64,000 nt of DNA from an uncultured Collinsella sp. (GTDB lineage Bacteria; Actinomycetota; Coriobacteriia; Coriobacteriales; Coriobacteriaceae). The notes beneath the pieces were generated by a model. The model had not been told where the DNA came from, ran no database searches, and was given only the letters and a program-made list of their open reading frames with translations. Shown here one piece after another: positions 42,026 to 50,928 of the stretch (position 1 is its first letter; each line of letters begins with the position of its first letter). Both the position numbers and the translations under genes were made by a program. The DNA is taken from positions 1 to 64,000 of the forward strand of contig CATZMG010000001.1 of the NCBI GenBank assembly GCA_958421655.1. Reading direction: 5' to 3'.

Positions 42026-43633
42026 ATGGGATCTGATGTGAAGATCGCACGCGCGTTGATCTCGGTTACCGATAAGACGGGCGTCGTCGATTTCGCACGG
42101 ACGCTGGTTGACGACTTTGGCGTCGAGATCATCTCTACGGGCGGCACGGCTCGTGCCATCGAGGACGCGGGCATTCCCGTAACCCCCATCGAGGAGTTCA
42201 CGGGCTATCCCGAGATGATGGACGGCCGCGTTAAGACCCTGCACCCCAAGGTTCATGGCGCGCTGCTGGCCCGCCGCGATTCCGAGCAGCACATGCAGGA
42301 GGCGGCTCAGCACGGCATTAAGCTGATCGACCTGGTCGTCGTCAACCTGTACGAGTTCGAGAAGACCGTTGCCAACCCCGAGGTCACCTTCGCGGACGCT
42401 ATCGAGCACATCGACATCGGTGGCCCCTCCATGCTGCGCTCTGCTGCCAAGAACGCCGCGAGCGTTACCGTCATTTCCGACCCGGCCGACTATGATGCCG
42501 TCCTGGCCGAGATGCACGAGACCGGTGGCTGCACCACGCTTTCCACCCGTCGTCGCCTGCAGGTGAAGGTCTACCAGACCACCGCCGCCTACGACACGGC
42601 CATCTCCCGCTGGCTCGCCGCCCAGGCAAGCGACGTGGCGGACACCTCTGCCAAGCTCGAGATTTCGCTGGAGAAGGTCGACGACCTGCGCTATGGCGAG
42701 AACCCGCAGCAGAAAGCCACAGTCTATCGCTTTGCCGAGGGCTGCGAGAACACCGCGAGCTCGCAGTTCCCGCTCGTGGGCTCCAAGCAGATCCAGGGCA
42801 AGCCGCTCAGCTACAACAACTATTTGGATGCCGACGCCGCTTGGAACCTGGTCCGCGAGTTCGACGAGCCGGCCTGCGTAATCCTCAAGCACCAGAACCC
42901 CTGCGGTTCCGCCGTTGCCGAGGACATCACGGCTGCCTACGACCGCGCTTTTGTCTGCGATCCCAAGAGTGCCTTTGGCGGCATCATCGCCTGCAACCGC
43001 GAGGTTCCCTTTGATCTGGTTGAGCACTTTGCCGATCAGAACAAGCAGTTCGTCGAGGTCATCATCGCCCCGAGCTACACCGCCGAGGCGCTCGAGCGCA
43101 TGGCCAAGCGCCCCAACCTGCGCGTGTTGGCGACCGGCGGCGTGGACCACGGCGCTCAGGTGGAGCTGCGCTCCGTCGACGGCGGCATGCTGGTGCAGGA
43201 GGTCGACCACGTGACCGAGGATCCCGCGACCTTTACGTTCCCCACCGACCGCAAGCCCACCGACGCCGAGATGGCCGAGCTCGAGTTTGCCTGGAAGGTC
43301 TGCAAGGGCGTTAAGTCCAACGCCATCCTGGTCTCCAAGGGTAAGGCCGGCATTGGCATGGGCCCCGGTCAGCCCAACCGCGTTGACTCTGCGCTGCTTG
43401 CCTGCGAGCGCGCCGAGGACTTCTGCGAGCGCGAGGGCGTGGAGAAGGGCGGCTTTGCCTGTGCAAGCGACGCGTTCTTCCCGTTCCGCGACAACGTCGA
43501 CGTGCTTGCCGAGCATGGTGTGACCTGCATCATCCAGCCCGGCGGCTCCAAGCGCGACGACGAAAGCATCCAGGCCTGCAATGAGCACAATATTGCTATG
43601 GTGTTTACGGGCGCTCGCCACTTCCGCCACTAA
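42026..43633 (+). CDS. purH: Bifunctional AICAR transformylase / IMP cyclohydrolase
   Basis: A 535-aa PurH that performs the last two steps of IMP synthesis. The N-terminal MGS-like cyclohydrolase has [18 protein letters not shown] and [16 protein letters not shown], then [19 protein letters not shown]. The C-terminal transformylase has [20 protein letters not shown] and the end [10 protein letters not shown]. It can also use AICAR released by HisF. Confidence 0.96.
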   Translation: MGSDVKIARALISVTDKTGVVDFARTLVDDFGVEIISTGGTARAIEDAGIPVTPIEEFTGYPEMMDGRVKTLHPKVHGALLARRDSEQHMQEAAQHGIKLIDLVVVNLYEFEKTVANPEVTFADAIEHIDIGGPSMLRSAAKNAASVTVISDPADYDAVLAEMHETGGCTTLSTRRRLQVKVYQTTAAYDTAISRWLAAQASDVADTSAKLEISLEKVDDLRYGENPQQKATVYRFAEGCENTASSQFPLVGSKQIQGKPLSYNNYLDADAAWNLVREFDEPACVILKHQNPCGSAVAEDITAAYDRAFVCDPKSAFGGIIACNREVPFDLVEHFADQNKQFVEVIIAPSYTAEALERMAKRPNLRVLATGGVDHGAQVELRSVDGGMLVQEVDHVTEDPATFTFPTDRKPTDAEMAELEFAWKVCKGVKSNAILVSKGKAGIGMGPGQPNRVDSALLACERAEDFCEREGVEKGGFACASDAFFPFRDNVDVLAEHGVTCIIQPGGSKRDDESIQACNEHNIAMVFTGARHFRH

Positions 43634-43662
43634 GTTCTGCCTTGGGACAAAATAATCTCCGC

Positions 43663-43698
43663 AAAAGACGGCTGCTCCGTTTGGAGGGCCGTCTTTTT
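43663..43698 (+). terminator. Terminator after purH
   Basis: AAAAGACGGC and GCCGTCTTTTT form the stem around TGCTCCGTTTGGAGG. Confidence 0.85.
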
Positions 43699-43714
43699 GG
43701 TATAAGAGGACGGA

Positions 43715-44449
43715 ATGACTAACACGAAAGGTATGACCATGCCCCAGATTGATGATGCCGAGCTGTTTGGCAATGCCGAGGATCAGCGTGCGTACGAGGA
43801 ATTTTGCGCCAATCAGGAGGCGGTCGAGAAGTTCACGCTCGACAAGCTCGCGCTTGTCTGTCGTTGGCGCATGTCCAACAAAAAGGTGCCCATGCTCAAC
43901 CGCCACATTCGTGCGCTGTCCGAGCGCCTGGTGCAGGGCGAGCCGCTTACCCATAACATGCTCAGCTGGGCCAAGCAGCACGTTGAGTGGTCGCTTGCCG
44001 AGGGCGATTACACGGCACGCGACGGCGTGCTCATGCTGGTGATCGACGTCAACGGCAACGCCGCCATGACGGTGGGGGAGTACGAGCCGCTCGCCGATAC
44101 GTCGGCCAAGGCGCTGCGTGCCCGTTCCGCCGAGGCCCGCTCCGAGGCCGACGAGACCGGCGTGGCGCCCGAGTTGCTCGCCGCCGTCAACAACGGCGAG
44201 CTTGCCTTTGTGGCGCCGGCGGACGAGTGCCTGTGCGGCACGGCGACGCTCATCGAGCAGCTGGCCCAGACCAAGGGCATCCCGGTCACGCGCGTAGACA
44301 TTCCCGCGCAGCTTAAGGGCGCGCTGTTCCTAGTGAGCGACGAGCACGGCGTGGTCCCCGCAACCGAGACGGACGCTGCGGAGGCCGACGCCGCCACGGT
44401 CGCCTTCTTCGCCGACGGCTACGAAAAGCTCCGTGCCCGCCGCTCCTAA
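43715..44449 (+). CDS. Hypothetical protein, 244 aa
   Basis: A soluble acidic protein with no motif I recognise. The central part (HVEWSLAEGDYTARDGVLMLVIDVNGNAAM) and a later ADECLCGTATLIEQLAQTKGIPVTRVDIPAQ give an aminotransferase class IV-like impression that I cannot confirm. ATG 43715 follows AGAGGA; ATG 43739 after AAAGGT is also possible. It starts just past the purH terminator and converges on the PucR gene. Confidence 0.7.
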   Translation: MTNTKGMTMPQIDDAELFGNAEDQRAYEEFCANQEAVEKFTLDKLALVCRWRMSNKKVPMLNRHIRALSERLVQGEPLTHNMLSWAKQHVEWSLAEGDYTARDGVLMLVIDVNGNAAMTVGEYEPLADTSAKALRARSAEARSEADETGVAPELLAAVNNGELAFVAPADECLCGTATLIEQLAQTKGIPVTRVDIPAQLKGALFLVSDEHGVVPATETDAAEADAATVAFFADGYEKLRARRS

Positions 44450-44467
44450 CCTCAATGCGGGGTTGGC

Positions 44468-45649
44468 TTACTGAAGCGAGCGAGCGCGTTCGATGGCGTA
44501 GGCGAGCGACAGCTGCTCCATCTCCGGGGCGCATTTGTAGCTCAGTCCGGTGAGAGCCGTCACCTTATCGAGGCGATATCGAATCGTGTTCGGGTGCTGG
44601 CTAGTCTGCTTGGCGGTTCGCTCGATACGTCGGTCGTTCTCAATGAATGCGGCGAGCGTGGATTCCAGTTCGCTGCCATGCTCACTGTCGTGCTCACGTA
44701 TCGGCGAGAGAATCGCCTCCGAGAACGATCGCATCTCCGGGGTTTCCGCAAAAGGCATCACGGTTCTCAGGATGCCGAGCTGCGTATAGCGGACGGGACC
44801 CTCGGCTCGTTGACAAGATAGGCGCTGTGCGTAAATCGCCTGCGAGATCGCCTGCGCCACCGCCTCGTCTCCAAACAGAATATCGCTGATGCCGAGCCCT
44901 TCCGCTCCGCCATCGATGTCGCTAGCCTCGATGAGCTCCGTGAGCGCCTGCACGATTCGCTCTACATCGAGCGTCTGTTCCGAGTCACTTGTCGCTACGA
45001 ATAACAAACCTCCGTCGTAGGGTGCCAGCATGTTGTGGCATCCGGCGAGGGTCGATTTTGCACAGAGACGTTCGATTTGCAAAAACGTACGCGGGTCGAG
45101 GGGCTCTGCAAACGATGCGAACAGGGCGACCGCTTCGTCCAGAAATGACGGGTTGAGACCTCGGATGCGTCGGCAGATGGACTCGGGCGATACGTCTGTC
45201 CTCAGGGCATCGATCTCGCGCTGCGCGAAGTCGATGGACGCGAGCTGCTCGATATGCCGTTTGACCTCATAGATGACGCTGTCAAAGAACAGTGAGTCGT
45301 CGGTCGTGAGAAAGACCGGGTAGTGCCGCGCGTTGGCGTAGCGGATGGCTTGGTCGGGAATCGGGATGTGCAGGACGTTTTTGATGATGAGACCGCTCGT
45401 TCCCTTGGCGACGAGGTATTTCACGGCTTCAGTGATGAGGTACGGGTCGTCCTTCGCATAGAGGAAAGTGCTGAGGATGATCTCGTCTGAGCTGAAGTTG
45501 ACGCGCTGGTACTTGTTCTTGAGGCCGGGCATGAGTTCATAATCGAGGATCCCGACGCCAGAGACGGCACGCGAGACGCCATCGCTGCCGGCGATTAGAC
45601 GGACCGACCCCTCATATTCCCGTGAGAAGTCCGAGATGGTGTATAGCAT
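44468..45649 (-). CDS. PucR-family transcriptional regulator
   Basis: A 393-aa regulator. The N-terminal half is a PucR ligand-sensing domain (IIKNVLHIPIPDQAIRYANARHYPVFLTT, split here only by length), and the C-terminus is the PucR helix-turn-helix (RTAKQTSQHPNTIRYRLDKV). The start at 45649 follows AAGGTG; ATG 45670 is an alternative. It diverges from the ornithine-cyclodeaminase-family and aminotransferase genes and probably controls them. PucR-type regulators typically respond to nitrogen compounds such as purines or amino acids. Confidence 0.88.
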   Translation of the reverse strand: MLYTISDFSREYEGSVRLIAGSDGVSRAVSGVGILDYELMPGLKNKYQRVNFSSDEIILSTFLYAKDDPYLITEAVKYLVAKGTSGLIIKNVLHIPIPDQAIRYANARHYPVFLTTDDSLFFDSVIYEVKRHIEQLASIDFAQREIDALRTDVSPESICRRIRGLNPSFLDEAVALFASFAEPLDPRTFLQIERLCAKSTLAGCHNMLAPYDGGLLFVATSDSEQTLDVERIVQALTELIEASDIDGGAEGLGISDILFGDEAVAQAISQAIYAQRLSCQRAEGPVRYTQLGILRTVMPFAETPEMRSFSEAILSPIREHDSEHGSELESTLAAFIENDRRIERTAKQTSQHPNTIRYRLDKVTALTGLSYKCAPEMEQLSLAYAIERARSLQ

Positions 45650-45802
45650 CAGCATCACCTTGTAAATCATTACAATAAGTACCTGTACAAATAGGATAAT
45701 CGCACATCAGTATGCCGTTGATGCGAGAAATAGTTCAAATACCTGCTGAAAGAACGAAAAATCAGATCGAGAATCGTTGTAGATTCCAACAAGAAATGAT
45801 CC

Positions 45803-45831
45803 TTGGCGGCATCGTTACTAAACCGTACAGT
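45803..45831 (+). promoter_or_regulatory. Candidate promoter of the OCD-aminotransferase operon
   Basis: TTGGCG, a 17-bp spacer, then TACAGT, 33 bp before the start codon. The wider gap is AT-rich compared with the genes and also holds the PucR promoter. Confidence 0.5.
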
Positions 45832-45863
45832 GAAGCAACGTAAAGCTTTCGCTGAGAGGAGCG

Positions 45864-46898
45864 ATGATGGGGCAGATGGTGGTGCTTTCGGCCGAGGAAG
45901 TTTCCAAGGTGCTGACGATTGAGGATGCAATCGCTGCCGTGGAGGAGGCATATCGCCAGAAGGCAACGGGCAAGGGTGTTGCGTGGCCGATGGTATATGA
46001 GCAGTTCGAACCCGGCGTGGCCGATATGGATATCCGCTCGGGCGAGTTGGCGGGAAGCGGCCTCTTCGGTCTCAAGCTCACTGCTTGGTTCTCTCAGAAT
46101 CCCAAAAAGGGGCTGCCCGAGATCTTTGGCACCACGCTGCTGTGCGACAACGCGACGGGAGAGCCGTTGGCGCTGCTCAATGCCTCCGCCGTCACTGGAC
46201 TTCGCACCGGTGCCGCCGCTGCGCTCGGTGCCAAGTGGCTGGCTCGGGCGGATGCGTCCAAACTGCTTGTTGCGGGTGCCGGCCACATGAGCACCTATAT
46301 GGTGGCGGGCGTGCTCGCCGCCTGTCCCAAAGTGAGCGAGGTCAAGGTGTGGGAGCCAGTTTCCGATGCCGCGCCCGAGGCCCGCGTCGAGCGCATGCGA
46401 GACGAGGTCGCCCATATCTTGGGCGCTTGCGAGCATGCTCGCGAGGCATCCACCTATTCCATCGAGGCGACGGCCGACGGCCAAGGTGCCGCGGCAGAGG
46501 CCGACATCATCGTGACGATCACGCCGGCGACCAAGCCCATCATCCCCGATGCATGGGTGCGTCCTGGTACGCATATCTCCTGCGTCGGTGCCGACATGCC
46601 CGGCAAGCAGGAGCTCGCCTCGGCGCTTGTCGCCCGTGCCGCTGTTTACGTCGACGACCGCGAGCAATCGGTCGCGTCCGGTGAGCTGGAGATTCCGGTT
46701 GCCGAGGGTGCCATCACGCCCGAGGACATCAAAGCGGAGCTCGGTGAAGTCATCGCCGGCGCGGCTACGGGGCGTTCGGATGACGAGCAGGTGACGGTGT
46801 TCGATACGTCGGGCATCGCCGTTCAGGACCTTTCGGCATCGAAAATCGCCTACGACCGCGCCGTTGAGGCGGGGCTGGGCACCGTGGTGGAACTGTAA
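45864..46898 (+). CDS. Ornithine cyclodeaminase/mu-crystallin family protein
   Basis: A 344-aa NAD(P)-dependent enzyme of the OCD/alanine dehydrogenase/ketimine reductase family. A Rossmann loop VAGAGHMSTYM lies near 136-146; ALLNASAVTGLRTGAAAALGA and GTHISCVGADMPGKQEL are typical segments. It starts after AGAGGAGCG and precedes an aminotransferase by 24 bp. Members deaminate ornithine, or reduce cyclic imines and alpha-keto acids; the exact reaction cannot be assigned. Confidence 0.88.
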   Translation: MMGQMVVLSAEEVSKVLTIEDAIAAVEEAYRQKATGKGVAWPMVYEQFEPGVADMDIRSGELAGSGLFGLKLTAWFSQNPKKGLPEIFGTTLLCDNATGEPLALLNASAVTGLRTGAAAALGAKWLARADASKLLVAGAGHMSTYMVAGVLAACPKVSEVKVWEPVSDAAPEARVERMRDEVAHILGACEHAREASTYSIEATADGQGAAAEADIIVTITPATKPIIPDAWVRPGTHISCVGADMPGKQELASALVARAAVYVDDREQSVASGELEIPVAEGAITPEDIKAELGEVIAGAATGRSDDEQVTVFDTSGIAVQDLSASKIAYDRAVEAGLGTVVEL

Positions 46899-46922
46899 GA
46901 AAGTCAAGGAAAGGAAACGACA

Positions 46923-48053
46923 ATGCAGATCAAGGATTTCGCTGTCGAGCAGTGGATGAACGAGTGGGAGACCAAGTGCACCCACAACGTTGCGGAGACG
47001 TGCGTCTACTCCCTCACGCTCGACCAGCTGTTCGAGCTTACGAACACCGACAAGAAGGCGTGGCTCGATAGCCTGTGCTCGCGCCGATTCACCTACGGAG
47101 ACATCGAGGGGCAGCCCGGCTTCCTCGAGGGGGTCGCGCGTCTCTATAAGACGGTCGAGCCTGGGCATATCGTGCCCACGCACGGCGCGACCGGTGCCAA
47201 CTCCCTGGTTATTTCCACGCTCGTCGAACCGGGCGATCATGTAGTCTCCGTCAAGCCCACCTACCAGCAGCTTTACTCGATTCCCGAGATGTGCGGTGCG
47301 AAGGTCGATATCCTTCAGCTCGATCGCAAGAACGGCTACCACGTCGACGTCGACGCGCTCGATGCCCTGGTGACCGACGATACCAAGCTCATCTGCATCA
47401 ATAACCCGGACAACCCCACGGGCGCCCTGCTCGACACCGATACGCTCAAGGCGATTGTCGAGGTCGCGCGCAAACACGACGCGTGGGTGCTCTGCGACGA
47501 GGTCTACCGTCTGCTTACTCAGACGGATGAGTACTCCGAGTCCGTGATCGACCTGTACGACAAGGCCATCGTCACCGCATCCATGTCCAAGGTCTGGTCG
47601 TTCGCCGGCCTGCGTCTGGGCTGGGCGGTCACCAAGAGCCCGGAGCTCCGTCGCGCGCTGCTCTCGCATCGTGACTACAACCTGATTTCCGCTGGCATAT
47701 TCAGCGAGACGGTGGCGGAGCTGATTCTGGGCAACGCTTCCGTGATCCTTGAGCGCAGCCGTCGCATCGTCCGTCAGAACCTTGCTGTTCTGGAGAAGTG
47801 GGTCGAGAGCGAGCCGCACCTGTCGTTCGTCAAGCCCGAGGCGGGTACCACCGCGCTCGTGTATTACGACTACGACATCGATTCCAGGACGTTCTGCATC
47901 GACATGATTAAGAAGTCCGGCGCGCTCGTCACTCCGGGCGATTGCTTCGAGGAGCCCAAGAGCATGCGCATCGGCTATGCATACTCCGATAACACCGACG
48001 ACCTGCAGAAGGGCCTGGATGCCATCTCCGCGTACATGCGTACGCTCGAGTAG
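46923..48053 (+). CDS. PLP-dependent aminotransferase, class I/II
   Basis: A 376-aa fold-type I PLP enzyme. The PLP lysine is Lys223 in TASMSKVWSFAGLRLGW; CINNPDNPTGALLD and VLCDEVYRLL carry the cofactor contacts. Some sequence texture recalls capreomycidine-synthase-like enzymes that act on arginine derivatives, but I cannot confirm that. It forms a two-gene operon with the OCD-family gene under the divergent PucR regulator, which points to amino acid use or conversion. Confidence 0.88.
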   Translation: MQIKDFAVEQWMNEWETKCTHNVAETCVYSLTLDQLFELTNTDKKAWLDSLCSRRFTYGDIEGQPGFLEGVARLYKTVEPGHIVPTHGATGANSLVISTLVEPGDHVVSVKPTYQQLYSIPEMCGAKVDILQLDRKNGYHVDVDALDALVTDDTKLICINNPDNPTGALLDTDTLKAIVEVARKHDAWVLCDEVYRLLTQTDEYSESVIDLYDKAIVTASMSKVWSFAGLRLGWAVTKSPELRRALLSHRDYNLISAGIFSETVAELILGNASVILERSRRIVRQNLAVLEKWVESEPHLSFVKPEAGTTALVYYDYDIDSRTFCIDMIKKSGALVTPGDCFEEPKSMRIGYAYSDNTDDLQKGLDAISAYMRTLE

Positions 48054-48073
48054 AGACTCGTGGTCGAAGTGAT

Positions 48074-48110
48074 GGGGCCGATCGGTTTAGGACCGGTCGG
48101 CCCCTATTTT
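48074..48110 (+). terminator. Terminator after the aminotransferase gene
   Basis: GGGGCCGATCGGT and ACCGGTCGGCCCC pair, with small mismatch, before TATTTT. Confidence 0.85.
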
Positions 48111-48223
48111 CTCTCAAGACTACCGAACGCTTTTGTCACATTAGGTGCCCACGGGGTCGTATCGCTGCGACGCTGTGGGCATAATGGTGTGAAAGGTGCA
48201 AGTTACGCGAAATGGGAGGACAC

Positions 48224-48895
48224 ATGGCGCTGATCTATGTCGTTGAGGACGACGAGCCCATTCGTCGTGAACTTATCGACATCCTTGCCCGCGCCGGGTT
48301 TGAAATCGAGGCCTGCGAATCGTTTGAGCATGTCTCGCGCGATATTCTCGCCACCGCGCCCGACCTGGTGCTGCTCGACCTCACGCTTCCCGTCAAGGAC
48401 GGCCAGCATATCTGCCACGAGGTTCGCCGCGAATCCGAGGTTCCCATCATCGTCCTCACGTCGCGCACGACCGAGATCGACGAGGTCATGGCCATGACGC
48501 TCGGCGCGGACGACTTTGTTCCCAAGCCCTATAGCGCCCGTGTGCTCGTGTCGCGCATCAATGCCTTGCTGCGTCGCACCGCGGCGGCGGGCGAGCGCAG
48601 CACGCTTGTCCACAAGGGCCTGGAGCTCGATCTCGCTCGCTCCATGGTCACCAACATGCAGACCGGTACCAGTACCGAGCTCACCAAAAACGAGCTGCGT
48701 ATTCTCTCGCTGCTTCTGAGCCGTGCGGGCAAGATCGTCTCGCGCTCGGCCATCATGCAGGACCTGTGGGACTCCGACGCCTTCGTGGACGACAATACGC
48801 TCACCGTCAACATCAACCGCCTGCGCACCACGCTCGAAAAAATCGGCATCAAGGGGTATTTGACGACGCACCGCGGCCAAGGCTATTCGGTCTAG
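48224..48895 (+). CDS. Response regulator, BceR-like
   Basis: A 223-aa OmpR-type regulator (VVEDDEPIRR; phospho-Asp in LVLLDLTLPVKDG; VLTSRT; C-terminal winged helix ending HRGQGYSV). ATG 48224 follows GGGAGGA. Sequence style and the following kinase resemble BceRS, which senses peptide antibiotics through an ABC transporter. No such transporter is adjacent. Confidence 0.9.
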   Translation: MALIYVVEDDEPIRRELIDILARAGFEIEACESFEHVSRDILATAPDLVLLDLTLPVKDGQHICHEVRRESEVPIIVLTSRTTEIDEVMAMTLGADDFVPKPYSARVLVSRINALLRRTAAAGERSTLVHKGLELDLARSMVTNMQTGTSTELTKNELRILSLLLSRAGKIVSRSAIMQDLWDSDAFVDDNTLTVNINRLRTTLEKIGIKGYLTTHRGQGYSV

Positions 48896-48904
48896 GGGCC
48901 GGCT

Positions 48905-49948
48905 ATGTCGTTTGCCAAGTTCTTTAAAGACGCGCTGCTTCCCGTTGCCGTGTGGACGTGCGGCGTGCTGCTGAGCTGCTTTGTGCTGACGGTCGCCGGT
49001 GCACCCGTTTCTATCGTGGTCGTGGCGGTTGGCGTGTCCTTTATCTTTGGTATGCTCGGCATCGTGATCGAGTACGCGCGCCGTCGCCGTTTTCTGCGTC
49101 AGTTGGAGCGCGCGGCAGAGGAGCTCGAGAGTCCCGCATGGGTGCAGGAGATGGTGCAATGCCCGACCTATGCCGAGGGCGAGCTCGAATACGAGGTCTT
49201 GCGCCGGGTGGGCAAAGCCGCCTGCGACGAGGTTGCCGAAGGCAGGCGTCAGACCGATGACTATCGCGACTATATCGAGAGCTGGGTCCACGAGGCCAAG
49301 CTGCCCCTGGCGGCGGCTCACCTGATTTTGGAAAACCTGGACAGCAGCGAAGACGACCTGTCGCGCGTGGACGACCTGGCACGCGAACTTGCCCGCGTGG
49401 AGCGCTATATCGACCAGGCGCTGTACTACGCGCGCTCGGAAGTCGTGGAGCGCGACTACCTGATTCGCCGCTGGGATCTCAAAACCTTGGTGACGGGCGC
49501 GATTAAAGCCAACGCGCGCGAGCTCATTGCGGCGCATGTGGCCCCGGTGTGCGAGAACCTCGACTTCGAGGTCTTTACCGACGAGAAGTGGCTCGAGTTT
49601 ATTCTGGGCCAGCTCATTCAGAACAGCATTAAATATGCGCGTGAGGACGGCGCAAAGATCGTGTTTTCGGGTGCGTTGCTGGACGAGGGTCTGGCAAGCG
49701 AGCGCATCGAGCTTACCGTCGCGGACAACGGCTGCGGCGTGTGTGCGGCAGACCTGCCGCGCGTGTTCGAGAAGGGCTTTACCGGCGACAACGGCCGCAC
49801 CACCAAGCGCGCAACGGGCATCGGTCTCTATCTGGTGGCGCGCCTGTGCTCCAAGATGGGCATCGACGTCACCGCGGCATCCGAGCCCGGCGAAGGCTTT
49901 GTCGTAACATTTGCCTTCTCAACCAACAAGTTCCAATACTTTGAGTAG
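48905..49948 (+). CDS. Sensor histidine kinase, BceS-like
   Basis: A 347-aa intramembrane-sensing kinase: two helices (LLPVAVWTCGVLLSCFVLTVAG and IVVVAVGVSFIFGMLGIVIEY) with almost no loop, then the phospho-acceptor His129 in SWVHEAKLPL, and ATPase boxes NSIKYARED, DNGCGV and GIGLYLVARL. Lacking an external domain, it should depend on a partner transporter, which is not in the window. It starts 9 bp after the regulator gene. Confidence 0.9.
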   Translation: MSFAKFFKDALLPVAVWTCGVLLSCFVLTVAGAPVSIVVVAVGVSFIFGMLGIVIEYARRRRFLRQLERAAEELESPAWVQEMVQCPTYAEGELEYEVLRRVGKAACDEVAEGRRQTDDYRDYIESWVHEAKLPLAAAHLILENLDSSEDDLSRVDDLARELARVERYIDQALYYARSEVVERDYLIRRWDLKTLVTGAIKANARELIAAHVAPVCENLDFEVFTDEKWLEFILGQLIQNSIKYAREDGAKIVFSGALLDEGLASERIELTVADNGCGVCAADLPRVFEKGFTGDNGRTTKRATGIGLYLVARLCSKMGIDVTAASEPGEGFVVTFAFSTNKFQYFE

Positions 49949-49970
49949 GCGGGCCGTCTTGCGGTGCGGG

Positions 49971-50039
49971 CGGCTATGTTCCCGAACGTGAACTTAGCTA
50001 AGGCAATTGGCGCCATGTTCCTGAACGTGAATATAGCCG
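49971..50039. repeat. Intergenic element, family F
   Basis: CGGCTAT and ATAGCCG form the ends. Inside are two direct copies of TGTTCCYGAACGTGAA (49977-49992 and 50016-50031), each with a GTTC/GAAC dyad. Confidence 0.7.
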
Positions 50040-50065
50040 CAAGGGTTTAAATGAATCGCCCCACA

Positions 50066-50105
50066 AAAAACGTGCCGCCCCAAACGGGGCGGCACGCCAT
50101 TTTTC
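50066..50105. terminator. Bidirectional terminator
   Basis: GTGCCGCCCC and GGGGCGGCAC form a perfect 10-bp stem. The minus strand has GTTTTTT directly after the stem, so it best terminates the usp transcript. Confidence 0.85.
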
Positions 50106-50137
50106 CATCAGACAACTCGTTGAAGTAAGGCTGCGAA

Positions 50138-50230
50138 GGCCGCGGGTCCGGGAGGGGTTTCCTAAGGGCACATCCCGCAGCCGCAACGCGGCGAGGACGT
50201 GCCCGTGGAAACCCCGCAGGCCCCGCGGCC
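50138..50230 (-). ncRNA. 93-nt structured hairpin in the usp 3' region
   Basis: Nested arms pair in order: GGCCGCGGG/CCCGCGGCC, GGGGTTTCC/GGAAACCCC, GGGCAC/GTGCCC, with an inner GCCGC-AAC-GCGGC. It starts 13 nt after the usp stop and precedes the terminator, so the usp transcript should contain it. Whether it is a functional RNA or a repeat-type element is open. Confidence 0.5.
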
Positions 50231-50243
50231 GGTGGGAGCAACG

Positions 50244-50681
50244 CTACTTCACGACCAAGATGTCGCAGTCGGTGTTGCGCAGCAGGAACGTCGAAATCGA
50301 ACCCAGCAGCGCATACTTGATCGAGGACAGGCCGCGGGCGCCGCAGAGCACCAGGTCGGGCTTAACCACGTCGAGCATCTCGTCCTTGAGCGTCTCGCGA
50401 ATACGGCCGGCGCGAATCATGACCTCGACCTCGGGAATATCGGGATTGGCCTTGGCCTCTTCGAGCTGCTTGGCGATGGAGTTCTTAAATGCCTCCTCTA
50501 GGCCGTTGACCAGATCGACCGGATAGGAACCGGCGCTCTCGAGCGCCATGGAATCGATAACGTGGCCGATGATTAGCTTGGCGCCGTTGTTCGCGGCGAC
50601 CTTGATGGCGCGTGCGAGCACAAAATCCTGCTGCTCAGTACCATCGAGTGAAACAAATACCTTGGTGTAGCCCTCGTTCAT
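50244..50681 (-). CDS. Universal stress protein, UspA family
   Basis: A 145-aa single-domain Usp. It opens KVFVSLDGTEQQDFVLARAI and closes with the ATP-binding pattern LVLCGARGLSSIKYALLGSISTFLLR (G-2x-G-9x-G-S/T type). The start follows AAGGAGGAAACC. Such proteins bind ATP and aid stress survival in the cytoplasm. Confidence 0.92.
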   Translation of the reverse strand: MNEGYTKVFVSLDGTEQQDFVLARAIKVAANNGAKLIIGHVIDSMALESAGSYPVDLVNGLEEAFKNSIAKQLEEAKANPDIPEVEVMIRAGRIRETLKDEMLDVVKPDLVLCGARGLSSIKYALLGSISTFLLRNTDCDILVVK

Positions 50682-50928
50682 GGTTTCCTCCTTGGTCTAT
50701 CGCACGGGCGCGGGGCTCGTGCATCGGGCGGGCGCGGGCGCGTTGGCCGCCGAACACTTTATCTTGTTGCAGTTATACCCAAGGATTTGGGTTTGACCGC
50801 TCGCAATTCTGTGAACGGACGAGTTTTTTGGTAAGGGTGGGCGCAGACGCGCCCGAACGGTTGATAATGGGACATCGCCCGCACCGTCCGCAGAACAATA
50901 TCGGCGGGTGTCTAACGAGGGGGTCCCT

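Noticed and set aside
45762..47819. A 685-codon open frame antisense to the OCD and aminotransferase genes
   Set aside because: High GC with biased third positions opens antisense frames. The product is low-complexity (His/Gly/Arg-rich), while the plus strand encodes clear enzyme families.
49977..50031. SOS (LexA) boxes in the GTTC-GAAC dyads
   Set aside because: Spacing between half-sites is 2 bp, not the 4 bp of the CGAAC-N4-GTTCG box, and no SOS gene lies downstream.
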